DNA from: Bacillota bacterium
Lineage (GTDB): Bacteria; Bacillota; Clostridia; Clostridiales; Clostridiaceae
Length of the DNA stretch: 33,159 nt
Direction: 5' to 3'
Assembly (NCBI GenBank): GCA_023424785.1
Contig: JAFADP010000019.1
Span: 1 to 33,159 of the forward strand
Within the stretch, counting starts at the first letter, position 1. Each line of letters opens with the position of its first letter. Below the pieces are notes generated by a model, which was given only the letters and a program-made list of their open reading frames with translations, was not told the DNA's origin and ran no database searches. Positions 1-8,892 of this stretch are shown here, piece by piece. The position numbers were made by a program, and so were the translations under genes.

Positions 1-1475
1 GAGACTTAGGAAATGACTTTAATGTTATTTGGCAAAATAATAGAAAAACCAATGTATCTGTTTCTGATGGACAAGATGTTGTATTATTTAAATTTACAGG
101 AGAAAATCCCTCATATTTAGTTGTTAAAAATTATGATTCTTTTGAAAATGATTCTTGGATTTTAAAGAATGATAATTATTTAACTGGAGCTAATGTATCA
201 ATTAGTAGTAAATCCATACCAATATTAAAAACCCTAGATTATTTAGAGAAAAGTACAATTAATAATGATTTTTATAATAAAGTAAAAGAAGCTAAAAAAG
301 ATGGATTGAAAAATACTATATATTTATATAGTGAATGTAACACAGATTATGCACCACATCCTTCTAAGGTAGTATCTAGTCAATTATTAAGTGGAAAAAG
401 CATGTATTTAAATGACTTTGACATGCTATTCTTAGGTAATTATAAAAAATTTGATAGTGGTAGTAGTGGGTGTAGAATTGACTACTTAAAAGATAATCCA
501 GAACCTGAAACAAAAGAAGCCTTATTGTTAACCTATTTAAATAAGGATAGATATTTAGAATTAATCGGTTCAATATCTAATAGTTTATATACATTAGAAA
601 AAGATAAAATAGATGAAATTGATAAAGTTTATACAGAACTTCCTTCAGTAGTAAGTAATAGAATGAAAAAATTATCTTTAGATTTAACTAAAGATGAGGA
701 ATCAACTTACTTAAAAGCAAAAAAAATAGAGAATTATTTTAGAAGTGGAGAGTTTGCTTATAGTTTAACTATACCAAAACCTGAAAAAAAGAATTATATT
801 GATTACTTTATATTTGAAGGAAAACAAGGATATTGTGTACAGTATGCTACAGCAATGACTTTATTATGTAGAGCAAGTGGTATAAGTGCAAGATACGTAG
901 AAGGATATTATGTAGAAGAAAGTGATAAAGCATCAGGTCAGTATAATGTAAATGGAAATAAAGGTCATTCTTTTGTAGAAGTTTATATACCAGGATACGG
1001 ATGGAAGATATTTGACCCTACACCAGGAAATATGGATTATGTTTCAGTAGAGTATAGTGAGGTAACATCTAAACAAGAAACTATTAAAGTTAATACATTT
1101 AAAAATATAAATATTACTTATGTTGTAATAATAGTAGTAATAGTTGGAACTTTAGGAGGGGTTATATTAAAACTTACTAAGAGAAGTAGAAAACTTAGTA
1201 AAATAAAGAAGCTTTCCAATGAAGAAGGATTTGAAATTATTATTAACGATACTATACTACTTTTAAGTAAACTTAACCTTACTCCTAAAAATGGAGAAAC
1301 ATTATTAAGATTTTCTAAAAGAGTTGATGAAGAATTTAATTTTGGATTTGAAGATATGGTAAACATATATTATTTAAATAAGTATGCTTTAAAGGACATT
1401 TCAAATAGTCATGTGGAAGAAGGGCTTAAGGTGAATAAAAATATTTACCAATACATTAAGAATAAGAAAAAATAA
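1..1475 (+). CDS. TgpA-like membrane transglutaminase-domain protein, copy 1 (5' partial)
   Basis: The reading frame is open from base 3 to the stop at 1473-1475, so the gene begins left of the window; the ATG at 306 is internal. The visible part starts in the extracellular linker: bases 96-170 encode FTGENPSYLV..DSFENDSW, which aligns with FTGDNP motifs in the next two genes. A transglutaminase-like core follows, with catalytic Cys in GYC (codon 834-836), His in GHSF (966-968) and Asp in FDPTPG (1014-1016), so the triad is intact. A transmembrane helix (about 1105-1170) and a short cytoplasmic tail with a GETLLRFSKRV motif resembling DUF4129 end the protein. The architecture matches TgpA/DUF3488 transglutaminase membrane proteins, often encoded with MoxR ATPase and DUF58 genes; those would lie upstream, unseen. 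The substrate is unknown; a cell-wall or surface-protein role is inference. Confidence 0.85.
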   Translation, partial: DLGNDFNVIWQNNRKTNVSVSDGQDVVLFKFTGENPSYLVVKNYDSFENDSWILKNDNYLTGANVSISSKSIPILKTLDYLEKSTINNDFYNKVKEAKKDGLKNTIYLYSECNTDYAPHPSKVVSSQLLSGKSMYLNDFDMLFLGNYKKFDSGSSGCRIDYLKDNPEPETKEALLLTYLNKDRYLELIGSISNSLYTLEKDKIDEIDKVYTELPSVVSNRMKKLSLDLTKDEESTYLKAKKIENYFRSGEFAYSLTIPKPEKKNYIDYFIFEGKQGYCVQYATAMTLLCRASGISARYVEGYYVEESDKASGQYNVNGNKGHSFVEVYIPGYGWKIFDPTPGNMDYVSVEYSEVTSKQETIKVNTFKNINITYVVIIVVIVGTLGGVILKLTKRSRKLSKIKKLSNEEGFEIIINDTILLLSKLNLTPKNGETLLRFSKRVDEEFNFGFEDMVNIYYLNKYALKDISNSHVEEGLKVNKNIYQYIKNKKK

Positions 1476-1487
1476 GGGGGTATTAAG

Positions 1488-3986
1488 GTGAAAGCTAAAA
1501 GCATATTTTTACAAAATAGAATATTCTCATTAATATTTTCTATTCTATCTATTGAAATTTTATTTTGCTATTTTTATGAAAGTTTTACTTTGCCAATGTT
1601 TTTAGTTAGAGCCCTATTTATAACTTTATTTTTTCAGGTTTTTAATACAATAAGACTTAATAAAAGTAATAGAATAATGAAATATTCTATTACTTTTATT
1701 GGAGTTTTTCTTATTTTCATATTATCTATAAAAATTATAAGTCCAGATGGAGGAGGAATAAGTAGAATAATATTTTCTGGAGATATCTTAAGTGAAGATT
1801 TTAAATTTTCATTATCTATTATAGGATGTTTTATCCTTTCAATTATATTCTATGTTATATCAGTTATGTTTCTAAGAGTTGAAGTAATATTTATAGTATT
1901 TACTTTACTTACTACAATTTATTTTAAAAAAGATATTGTATCTAGTATATTTATATATTTTTATATAATATCATTTTTTACTATCTTTATTATTAATAAA
2001 GATACATTAGCTATTAATAAACTAGGGTTATTCTTAGTAGTAGCTATGGCTATAATATCTTTAATTATTCCAATACCTAGGTCATTACCAAACATTGAGG
2101 AATTTAATTTTATAAAAAGTAGTATTAAGCCTAAAAAAGTAAAGTTTAATATAGAGGATAATGATAATGTAACAGATATATATTTATCTAGAGAGAAGGA
2201 TAAAAATGAGGTTTTATATACATTTACAGGAGATAACCCTAAATATTTTATTAGTAGAAGTTATGAAAGACTACTTAACAATCAATGGACACAAGTTTCA
2301 GATAACTTAACAAATGGTTATATAGATTTAGATGATGAATATGAGTATTTATATGATGAAACAGAGATTATTAAAGGTCTTATAGATATTTGTAATACAA
2401 GTAATAAAGATATAAATAATATTAAAGATGCACCGGAAAAGAAACAAAATATAAAAAAGGTAAAAATAATACCTAAATATGATAGTAAAATATATATTCA
2501 TCCATCTTACTCAATTAATTATGATTTTTTTGATAGTTATAATTCTCATGTTATGAATGGTTTAAATATGGTATATACTAACGATTTAAATGTTTATGAA
2601 AATAATGATACCAGATATGTAATTACTTATGCAGATGAATATCCTGAAGAGGGAAGCAAAAATAGCCTTCTTATGAAAAATCTTAGTAATAGTTTTTATA
2701 ATGAAATAGTAAGTGATATTTTAGATGAAATACTTAATGATAAAGAGTATATAAATAAATTAAGAACAAAAGAAGGAATAAAGGAGTTCTTTAAATCAGA
2801 ATACCCAAATGAAAAAGTTGATTTTTGTATTCCTAATATGATTGTTGATTATGATGACTATGTTATAGCAATAAATATGCTTGATTATGAAGGGGAATAT
2901 TTTGAAAGTTTATATAGAGATAAATTAAATGAATACTTAGAAAAAAAACATAATGTTTATAAAAATATGAGTGAAGATGAGTTTTATAAGAGAGTATATA
3001 ATAACATTATTTATAAGAGATATGATTCCTCATATGGAATAAATATAAAGTTCTATAATCAAGTAATGCAGCATTACTATAATAGCAAGGATATATATAT
3101 TGAAACAACATATGAGTATTATAATGATGGATCAGATTTTAAACAACTAGATGGTATAACATCAAGAATGAGAGAATTAGCTGAAGAGTTAACTGATGAT
3201 AAGAAAAGTGTTTATTCTAATGCTAAAGCAATAGAAAATTACTTTAAAAGTGGGGAATATAAATATAGTTTTAATGTTCCTAAAAGTAGTGAAAAAAATC
3301 CTATGGATTATTTTATATTTAAAGGCAAAAGAGGATATTGTATTCAGTATGCAACTGCTATGGTTCAACTTTGCAGAGCAGCAGGTATACCAGCAAGATA
3401 TGTTGAAGGATACTATGTAACAGAAGAGGACAAGGTTGGCGATGTGTATGAAATTAAAGATAGCAATGCACATGCTTTTGTTCAAGTATATATAAAAAAT
3501 TATGGATGGAAAATATTTGATCCAACACCTGGTTTTTATGTGGATGAAGATAAAAATATGGTTACTTCGGAAAATGGAAAAGTAAGTTATTTTGATATTT
3601 TAATATATGTGATTTTTATAGTTATAATTATTGCTTTAATTATATTTATATATATTAAGTTAACTTATAGAAAAAGAAGAATAAAAAATATACTTAAAAA
3701 ATCTAATGAAGAAGCATTAGAAGAAATAATATTATATTCTATTGAATTATTAAAGAAGTGCAATATTTCATATGAAGAAGGGGAAACAGAAATGAAATTT
3801 GCAAATAAGGTAGATAAAATTCTTAATATAACTTTTCAATATTGTATGAGTAAATATTATGAAAGTAAGTATGCACTTAAGAAAGTAAATAGTGATGATG
3901 TAAGTTTTGCATTAACAGTTAATAATGAAATATATAACTACTTAAAGAAGCAAAAGAAAAAGAGGGGGGATAAGGGTGAAAAGTAA
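1488..3986 (+). CDS. TgpA-like membrane transglutaminase-domain protein, copy 2
   Basis: 832 residues with a GTG start at 1488, chosen because AAGGGGG (1474-1480) sits 7 nt upstream. Roughly seven hydrophobic segments occupy residues 11-200 (about 11-30, 35-52, 66-83, 107-129, 132-146, 152-169, 178-197), giving a DUF3488-like membrane module. A long, Asn/Asp/Tyr-rich extracytoplasmic stretch (about 200-570) precedes the transglutaminase core with Cys618 (GYC), His662 (AHAF) and Asp678 (FDPTPG). One transmembrane helix (about 703-725) leads to a basic cytoplasmic tail with the DUF4129-like motif EGETEMKFANKV. It lies 12 nt after copy 1 and overlaps copy 3 by 11 nt, so the three are surely cotranscribed. 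The core is much closer to its neighbours than the linker is, suggesting duplication with fast divergence of the outer part. Protease or ligase activity cannot be decided from sequence. Confidence 0.88.
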   Translation: MKAKSIFLQNRIFSLIFSILSIEILFCYFYESFTLPMFLVRALFITLFFQVFNTIRLNKSNRIMKYSITFIGVFLIFILSIKIISPDGGGISRIIFSGDILSEDFKFSLSIIGCFILSIIFYVISVMFLRVEVIFIVFTLLTTIYFKKDIVSSIFIYFYIISFFTIFIINKDTLAINKLGLFLVVAMAIISLIIPIPRSLPNIEEFNFIKSSIKPKKVKFNIEDNDNVTDIYLSREKDKNEVLYTFTGDNPKYFISRSYERLLNNQWTQVSDNLTNGYIDLDDEYEYLYDETEIIKGLIDICNTSNKDINNIKDAPEKKQNIKKVKIIPKYDSKIYIHPSYSINYDFFDSYNSHVMNGLNMVYTNDLNVYENNDTRYVITYADEYPEEGSKNSLLMKNLSNSFYNEIVSDILDEILNDKEYINKLRTKEGIKEFFKSEYPNEKVDFCIPNMIVDYDDYVIAINMLDYEGEYFESLYRDKLNEYLEKKHNVYKNMSEDEFYKRVYNNIIYKRYDSSYGINIKFYNQVMQHYYNSKDIYIETTYEYYNDGSDFKQLDGITSRMRELAEELTDDKKSVYSNAKAIENYFKSGEYKYSFNVPKSSEKNPMDYFIFKGKRGYCIQYATAMVQLCRAAGIPARYVEGYYVTEEDKVGDVYEIKDSNAHAFVQVYIKNYGWKIFDPTPGFYVDEDKNMVTSENGKVSYFDILIYVIFIVIIIALIIFIYIKLTYRKRRIKNILKKSNEEALEEIILYSIELLKKCNISYEEGETEMKFANKVDKILNITFQYCMSKYYESKYALKKVNSDDVSFALTVNNEIYNYLKKQKKKRGDKGEK

Positions 3987-6534
3987 AAATGAATACTTAA
4001 AAAATAATTTTATACCTTTAGTATTCTCCATATTAGGAAGTGAAATAATATTATGTTGTTACTATAGCGAATTTAGCCTAGTATGGTTTTTAATAAGAGC
4101 TTTAATAGAGACTTTTTATATTAATATATTTAAAAAAATAGATAAAAAACAAGAAAAGAGAGTAATTAGATATGTTGCTTTAGGAGCATCAGTAATATGT
4201 AGTTTTCTTATATCTATAAAAATATTATCTTTAAATGATAAATCAATATATAGTGTTATAAGTAGTGGAAATATATTAGATAAGAGATATGAATTATCCA
4301 TATCAATTTTATTATGCTTTATATTATCTTATGTATTATACACTTTGATTTTTAAGTTTATAAGAAAAGAAGTATTATTTTTATTATTTATTTTCCTTAT
4401 GACTTTATACTTAAAAAGTAACTGTATAAATAGTATTTTTATTTATATTTTTATAATAAGTTTCTTTGTATTATTGGGTATTAATATAGAGAATAAATTT
4501 AATTTAAATATTGTTATTGTATTATCTATGTTTTTTTTAGCACTGATAATTCCAGCACCAAAAGATTTATCACATCTAAGTATGTTTAAAGGAATAAAAG
4601 ATATAATTAATCCTGAAAAGTATAAGTTAACCTTAGATGAGGGAGCATCAACGCCTATTTATGTATCTAGAGAAGAGGCATCAAATAAGGTGCTATATAC
4701 ATTTACTGGAGATAATCCAACTTATTTTATAAGTGAATGTTATGATATTATTGCTAACAATGAATGGAATAAAGTAAGTTCTAACTTATTTGCTGGAAGA
4801 GACTTAAATATTGATTATTATGCAGGTTATATGAGTGATAATGAAAAAATAAAATTATTTGCTAATTTATTAGATGATTCTTATAGTGACAAAGGAATAT
4901 TAGATATAAAAAATGGAAATGATGAAGAAGAAATAAAAGAAGTACAAATAGTAGATAAAAATAATGATGTAAGAGAAATTAGGTATTCATATATTCATCC
5001 ATCATTTAGTACGGAGTATTTTTTTAATGATGGAAAACATGGTTATAGTATTAATGGGTTTGATAGAATTACTGCAAATGAGAGTAGTATAACATTAGAT
5101 GGGGATATGAATTTAGGTAAGGTACATACTACTGATGGAAGTAATGAAGATTTAATAAATACTTATTCTATGAAGTATAAAAATGAGAATCCTAAATACG
5201 GAAGTAAGGATATGTACATTATGAAGAATATGACTTCAGAGAAATATAATGATATGTTAGTTTATTTAATAAAAAACATATTAAATGATGAAGAGTACAT
5301 GAAAAGTCTAACTACAAAACAAGGATTAGAGAAATTGTATGGAGGGCTTTTTGAAGATAGTATAAATGATAATGAAGTTAATGTGGGGACTTATATAGAT
5401 AAAGATTTTTCTACAGCAAAAGTATATTATTTAAAAGAGGGTAAGCTTAAATATAAAATAATAGAATTAATAGAGGGAAAAGCTACTTATGATGGTAAAG
5501 TAATATATGATAGTGAAGATAATGCTAAAGATGAAGATTTTAAAGAATTATATGATAATTTTCGAAACTTAGATAAAAATGTTGTTTTAGACACTGAAAG
5601 TTCTGACTTAACTTATTATAGTATGCTTTTAAAAGATTATTATAATATTGATTCTGAAGTACTTTATGACTATATAGATAATAATGAAGATTATTTTTTA
5701 GATAGCAGTAAAGCAACTCTTAGAATGAAAGAGCTTGCTTTAAATTTAACAGAAGATAAGAATTCAACTTATTATAAAGCAAAAGCAATAGAGAATTATT
5801 TTAAAAGTAGTGATTTTAAATATAGTTTTAATGTGTCTAGAACAAATAATGAAAACCCAATAGATTATTTTATTTTTGAAGGTAAAAAGGGATACTGTAT
5901 TCAATATGCAACAGCAATGGTTTTATTATGTAGGTCTGTAGATATACCTGCAAGATATGTTGAGGGATACTATATTACAGAAAAAGATAAAGTTGGAGAT
6001 ATTTATGAAATAAAAGAAAAAAATGCTCATGCTTTTGTTCAAGTATATATTTGTGGATATGGGTGGAAGATATTTGATCCAACACCTGGATTTAGTGAAG
6101 AAAATTCTATTCAAGAGTCAATAAGTGTATTTAGTAGAAATAAAGAGGATGAATTTGATAAAGTAATATATATTCTTTTTGGAATTACTGTAATTGTTAT
6201 ATTTATATGCTTAGTATTAAAAATAACTTATAGATATAGAAAATTAAGAAACATGCTTAAATTACCTAACGGAGAAGCATTAGAGAGTTTAATAGCATAT
6301 TCTATTGAGTTATTAAGAGAGTGTAATATTAATTATAATGATGGAGAGACAGAATTAGAGTTTGCAGAGAGAGTTGATACTATTCTTAATATAGAATTTA
6401 AGAATAGTATGCAAGAGTATTATAAATACAAATATGCTTCAAAAAGTATTTCTAAAGAAGAGGTAAATAAAGCATTAATTATTAATAAATTTATATATAA
6501 CTATAAAAAGAAAAATAAGAAAAAGTTAAATTAA
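3976..6534 (+). CDS. TgpA-like membrane transglutaminase-domain protein, copy 3
   Basis: 852 residues. The GTG start at 3976 follows GAGGGGGGA (3962-3970) and lies inside the end of copy 2 (11-nt overlap), implying translational coupling. It has the same plan as copy 2: about seven N-terminal membrane helices (residues 10-200), an extracytoplasmic linker of about 390 residues, a transglutaminase core with Cys641, His685 and Asp701, a transmembrane helix (about 730-755), and a cytoplasmic tail with DGETELEFAERV resembling DUF4129. DNA of the core is strikingly close to copy 2 around the His and Asp motifs. The stop codon shares the palindrome TTAA with the stop of the convergent gene on the other strand (6531-6534). 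I see no clear intrinsic terminator between them. Enzymatic substrate unknown. Confidence 0.88.
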   Translation: MKSKNEYLKNNFIPLVFSILGSEIILCCYYSEFSLVWFLIRALIETFYINIFKKIDKKQEKRVIRYVALGASVICSFLISIKILSLNDKSIYSVISSGNILDKRYELSISILLCFILSYVLYTLIFKFIRKEVLFLLFIFLMTLYLKSNCINSIFIYIFIISFFVLLGINIENKFNLNIVIVLSMFFLALIIPAPKDLSHLSMFKGIKDIINPEKYKLTLDEGASTPIYVSREEASNKVLYTFTGDNPTYFISECYDIIANNEWNKVSSNLFAGRDLNIDYYAGYMSDNEKIKLFANLLDDSYSDKGILDIKNGNDEEEIKEVQIVDKNNDVREIRYSYIHPSFSTEYFFNDGKHGYSINGFDRITANESSITLDGDMNLGKVHTTDGSNEDLINTYSMKYKNENPKYGSKDMYIMKNMTSEKYNDMLVYLIKNILNDEEYMKSLTTKQGLEKLYGGLFEDSINDNEVNVGTYIDKDFSTAKVYYLKEGKLKYKIIELIEGKATYDGKVIYDSEDNAKDEDFKELYDNFRNLDKNVVLDTESSDLTYYSMLLKDYYNIDSEVLYDYIDNNEDYFLDSSKATLRMKELALNLTEDKNSTYYKAKAIENYFKSSDFKYSFNVSRTNNENPIDYFIFEGKKGYCIQYATAMVLLCRSVDIPARYVEGYYITEKDKVGDIYEIKEKNAHAFVQVYICGYGWKIFDPTPGFSEENSIQESISVFSRNKEDEFDKVIYILFGITVIVIFICLVLKITYRYRKLRNMLKLPNGEALESLIAYSIELLRECNINYNDGETELEFAERVDTILNIEFKNSMQEYYKYKYASKSISKEEVNKALIINKFIYNYKKKNKKKLN

Positions 6535-7001
6535 GGTGCATAATAATTTAAGTCTTCATTATTTAAAGTAAAGCAAGGAAATTTCATATTATAATTTCCC
6601 CAGATAGTAATAGGCCTTTTGGTAAAATAAAATGTTATAAAAAATATTTCTCTTGTAGAAAGTCTAGTTAATAGAGGTATTAATTCTTTTGATTTTAATT
6701 TAAAGTAAACTTTTCTATGAGCTTTAGCTAAGTCTATAAGCTCTAGAAGAGTTTTTTTATCGTCTTCTTTATAGAGATTTATAATATTATCTATTTCTTT
6801 TTCAGTAAGCTTATTAATATAAAAATCAAAATAGCATTCACTATTGTTATCTAAAAATATATTTTCTATATAAGAAATAAAATCATCTTCATTGTTAAAT
6901 TCTAATGTGAAGTTTTTAAAGTTATCAAAGCCATCTAATATATTATTAAACTTTATTTGAACCTTATTAGAAAATTCTTCGTTACTTATAGGTATAATCA
7001 T
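6531..7001 (-). CDS. Hypothetical protein, no recognised domain
   Basis: A minus-strand gene of 156 residues if it starts at the ATG at 7001-6999. That start is preferred because GGAG (7014-7011) is 9 nt away; the upstream in-frame ATG at 7010 abuts the GGAG directly. I do not recognise the family. The protein is soluble-looking, acidic in the middle (LTEKEIDNIINLYKEDDKK), without signal peptide or clear membrane helix, and ends with an aromatic-rich segment (FITFYFTKRPITIWGNYNM). It converges on and overlaps the third transglutaminase gene by 4 nt and diverges from the GH13 gene. Good SD and no internal stops support a real gene; function unknown. Confidence 0.65.
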   Translation of the reverse strand: MIIPISNEEFSNKVQIKFNNILDGFDNFKNFTLEFNNEDDFISYIENIFLDNNSECYFDFYINKLTEKEIDNIINLYKEDDKKTLLELIDLAKAHRKVYFKLKSKELIPLLTRLSTREIFFITFYFTKRPITIWGNYNMKFPCFTLNNEDLNYYAP

Positions 7002-7093
7002 GTAATTCATCTCCTTTACTTAATAATAAAATAAAAAAATATATAAGTCCATAACAGTATTATTATATAAATAGTTAGAATTATGGAAGAAAA

Positions 7094-7123
7094 TTGAAAT
7101 TGTTAAATGTATAATTTTATAAT
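7094..7123 (+). promoter_or_regulatory. Probable sigma-A promoter of the GH13 gene
   Basis: TTGAAA (7094-7099), an 18-nt spacer and TATAAT (7118-7123), 27 nt before the start codon. A strong AAGGAG ribosome site at 7137-7142 follows. The match is by eye. Confidence 0.55.
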
Positions 7124-7149
7124 AAATATAATTATTAAGGAGTGATAAT

Positions 7150-8427
7150 ATGGCAAAGAACACTAATATTAATTTAAGGGGAGATGTTATTTACTCAATT
7201 TATGTGAGGAATCATAGTGAGGAAGGAACATTTAAAGGAGTAGAAAAAGATTTAGAAAGAATAAAATCTTTAGGTGTTGATATAATATGGTTTATGCCAA
7301 TTCATACTATAGGTATTAAGAATAAAAAAGGGGATTTAGGTTGTCCTTATGCTATTAAAAACTATAGAGAAGTGAATCCAGAGTATGGAACTTTAGAAGA
7401 TTTTAAAAGTTGCGTAAATAAAATTCATGAGTTAGGTATGAAATGTATAATAGATGTTGTTTATAATCATACTTCTCCAGATTCATGGCTTATAGAAAAC
7501 CATCCAGATTTCTTTTATAAGAAACAAAATGGAGACTTTGGAAATAGAGTTGGAGATTGGTGGGATGTAGTTGATTTAGATTATAATAATAAAGAACTAT
7601 GGGATTATCAAATAGAAACATTAAAAATGTGGGCACAAATTGTAGATGGATTTAGGTGTGATGTTGCCTCATTAATACCAGTAGAATTTTGGTTAAAGGC
7701 TAGGGAAGAAGTAGAAAAGGTTAATGCTAATTGTATATGGCTTGCAGAATCTGTTCATACTAATTTTATTATTGAATTAAGAAGACAAGGTATATTAGCA
7801 TATTCTGATTGTGAAGTATATCAGGCTTTTGATATTTGCTATGATTATGATGTTCAACCTTATTATGATGGATACTTAAAAGGAAAGTATAGCTTAAGTT
7901 ATTATATTGATAGATTAAACATACAAGAAGGACTTTATCCTCAAAATTATATAAAACTTAGATTTTTAGAAAATCATGATAATCCAAGAGCTAAAGCCTT
8001 AATACCAGATGAAGAACAATTAATAAATTGGACAGCATTTCAATATTTCCAAAAGGGAACTATACTTGTATATGCTGGTCAAGAAGTAGAAGATGATAAA
8101 TGTCCAAGTCTTTTTGACTTAGATAAAGTAAATTGGAATACTGGTAAAGATATTAGTGGTTTAATGAAAAAACTATATAAAATTAAGAAGGAGCCTATAT
8201 TTATAGATGGAAACTATAAATTAATAGCTAATGATAATTTAGATGTGGTAGTAGCATATTATGAAAGAAATAATGAAAAAATAACAGGTGTATTTAGTTT
8301 AAAAGGAAAAAGTGGAGAAGTTTTTATAGAACTTGAAGATGGAGAATATATAAATAGACTTTATAATGAAAAAGTAATTGTAAAGAACGGAAAAATAAAT
8401 ATAAATAATAAACCTATAATAATCTAA
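7150..8427 (+). CDS. Cytosolic alpha-amylase family (GH13) glycoside hydrolase
   Basis: 425 residues; ATG at 7150 is 7 nt after AAGGAG. The four GH13 motifs are present and intact: region I DVVYNH (residues 102-107), region II GFRCDVAS with nucleophile Asp171, region III LAES with acid/base Glu200, and region IV FLENHDN with His276-Asp277. The N-terminal TIM-barrel start (VIYSIYVRNHS, GTFKGVEKDLERIKSLGVD) is typical of intracellular maltodextrin- or oligosaccharide-acting enzymes. There is no signal peptide, so it acts in the cytoplasm. Only about 70 residues follow the barrel, a minimal beta-sandwich C domain, which is short for the family. It has its own promoter and is followed by a terminator, hence is probably monocistronic. 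Substrate (maltodextrin, trehalose-like or other alpha-glucoside) cannot be set from sequence. Confidence 0.9.
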   Translation: MAKNTNINLRGDVIYSIYVRNHSEEGTFKGVEKDLERIKSLGVDIIWFMPIHTIGIKNKKGDLGCPYAIKNYREVNPEYGTLEDFKSCVNKIHELGMKCIIDVVYNHTSPDSWLIENHPDFFYKKQNGDFGNRVGDWWDVVDLDYNNKELWDYQIETLKMWAQIVDGFRCDVASLIPVEFWLKAREEVEKVNANCIWLAESVHTNFIIELRRQGILAYSDCEVYQAFDICYDYDVQPYYDGYLKGKYSLSYYIDRLNIQEGLYPQNYIKLRFLENHDNPRAKALIPDEEQLINWTAFQYFQKGTILVYAGQEVEDDKCPSLFDLDKVNWNTGKDISGLMKKLYKIKKEPIFIDGNYKLIANDNLDVVVAYYERNNEKITGVFSLKGKSGEVFIELEDGEYINRLYNEKVIVKNGKININNKPIII

Positions 8428-8438
8428 TAATAAAAAAT

Positions 8439-8482
8439 CCCCAAACATCGATAGTGAGGAGGAAATGTTTGGGGTTTATTAT
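8439..8482 (+). terminator. Intrinsic terminator after GH13 gene
   Basis: A perfect 10-bp stem CCCCAAACAT (8439-8448) / ATGTTTGGGG (8465-8474) with a 16-nt loop is followed by TTTATTATT. The A-run before the left arm could let it act on the minus strand too. Confidence 0.75.
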
Positions 8483-8501
8483 TCTTTAAAAAGAATAATA
8501 A
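8476..8501. repeat. A/T-rich perfect inverted repeat
   Basis: TTATTATTCTTT (8476-8487) and AAAGAATAATAA (8490-8501) form a 12-bp inverted repeat directly after the terminator stem. It may be a secondary terminator hairpin or a protein site; no T-run follows. Confidence 0.4.
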
Positions 8502-8598
8502 TGTAAAGGATGATAGTAAAGTTAACAATTATATTATAAATGAAAAAGATTACAATACTATTACAAATAGTATATAAAAACTAAAAAAATAAAAAATG

Positions 8599-8627
8599 TT
8601 GACAAACTGTAATAAAAAATATATATT
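8599..8627 (+). promoter_or_regulatory. Promoter of the SAM riboswitch-metNIQ transcript
   Basis: TTGACA (8599-8604), a 17-nt spacer and TATATT (8622-8627): near-consensus sigma-A promoter. Transcription would begin near 8634, about 30 nt before the aptamer. Confidence 0.75.
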
Positions 8628-8664
8628 ATTAACCATAACGTAAATAAAATAATGAATTTAAAAA

Positions 8665-8830
8665 TGCTTATCGAGAGTGGTGGAGGGACTGGCCCTATGA
8701 AACCCAGCAACCCATGTGAATAGTTTTCATGATTTGGGTGCTAAATCCTGCGGCAATAGAGTCGGTAGATGAGAGAATATTTTACATAGTGATATTATGC
8801 ACTAGAGAGTACTCTCTGGTGCATTTTTTG
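8665..8830 (+). promoter_or_regulatory. SAM-I (S-box) riboswitch with expression platform
   Basis: The aptamer runs from about 8665 to 8776. P1 is CTTATC (8667-8672) paired with GATGAG (8768-8773). The conserved core is all recognisable: GAGAGTGG, GGAGGGACTGGCCC, ATGAAACCC, GCAACC and GGTGCTAAATCC. Downstream lies a perfect 12-bp terminator, GCACTAGAGAGT (8799-8810) / ACTCTCTGGTGC (8811-8822), then ATTTTTTG. GAGAG at 8771-8775, part of the P1 3' strand, could instead pair with CTCTC (8812-8816) in the terminator, so SAM binding should favour termination. Known S-box biology then predicts metNIQ expression when SAM is low. Confidence 0.95.
8799..8829 (+). terminator. SAM-controlled intrinsic terminator in the metN leader
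   Basis: Twelve-bp stem 8799-8810/8811-8822 followed by a T-rich run (8824-8829). It is the OFF-state hairpin of the S-box leader. Confidence 0.88.
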
Positions 8831-8892
8831 TAAATTATGGCTATACTTAAAGTTTGAATTTTATAATTTATATTTCAAAGGAGGAAAAGGGA

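Noticed and set aside
306..400. ATG at 306 as the start of the first transglutaminase protein
   Set aside because: The frame is open from base 3, and the upstream codons encode a segment homologous to both neighbouring paralogues, so the gene is cut by the window edge rather than short.
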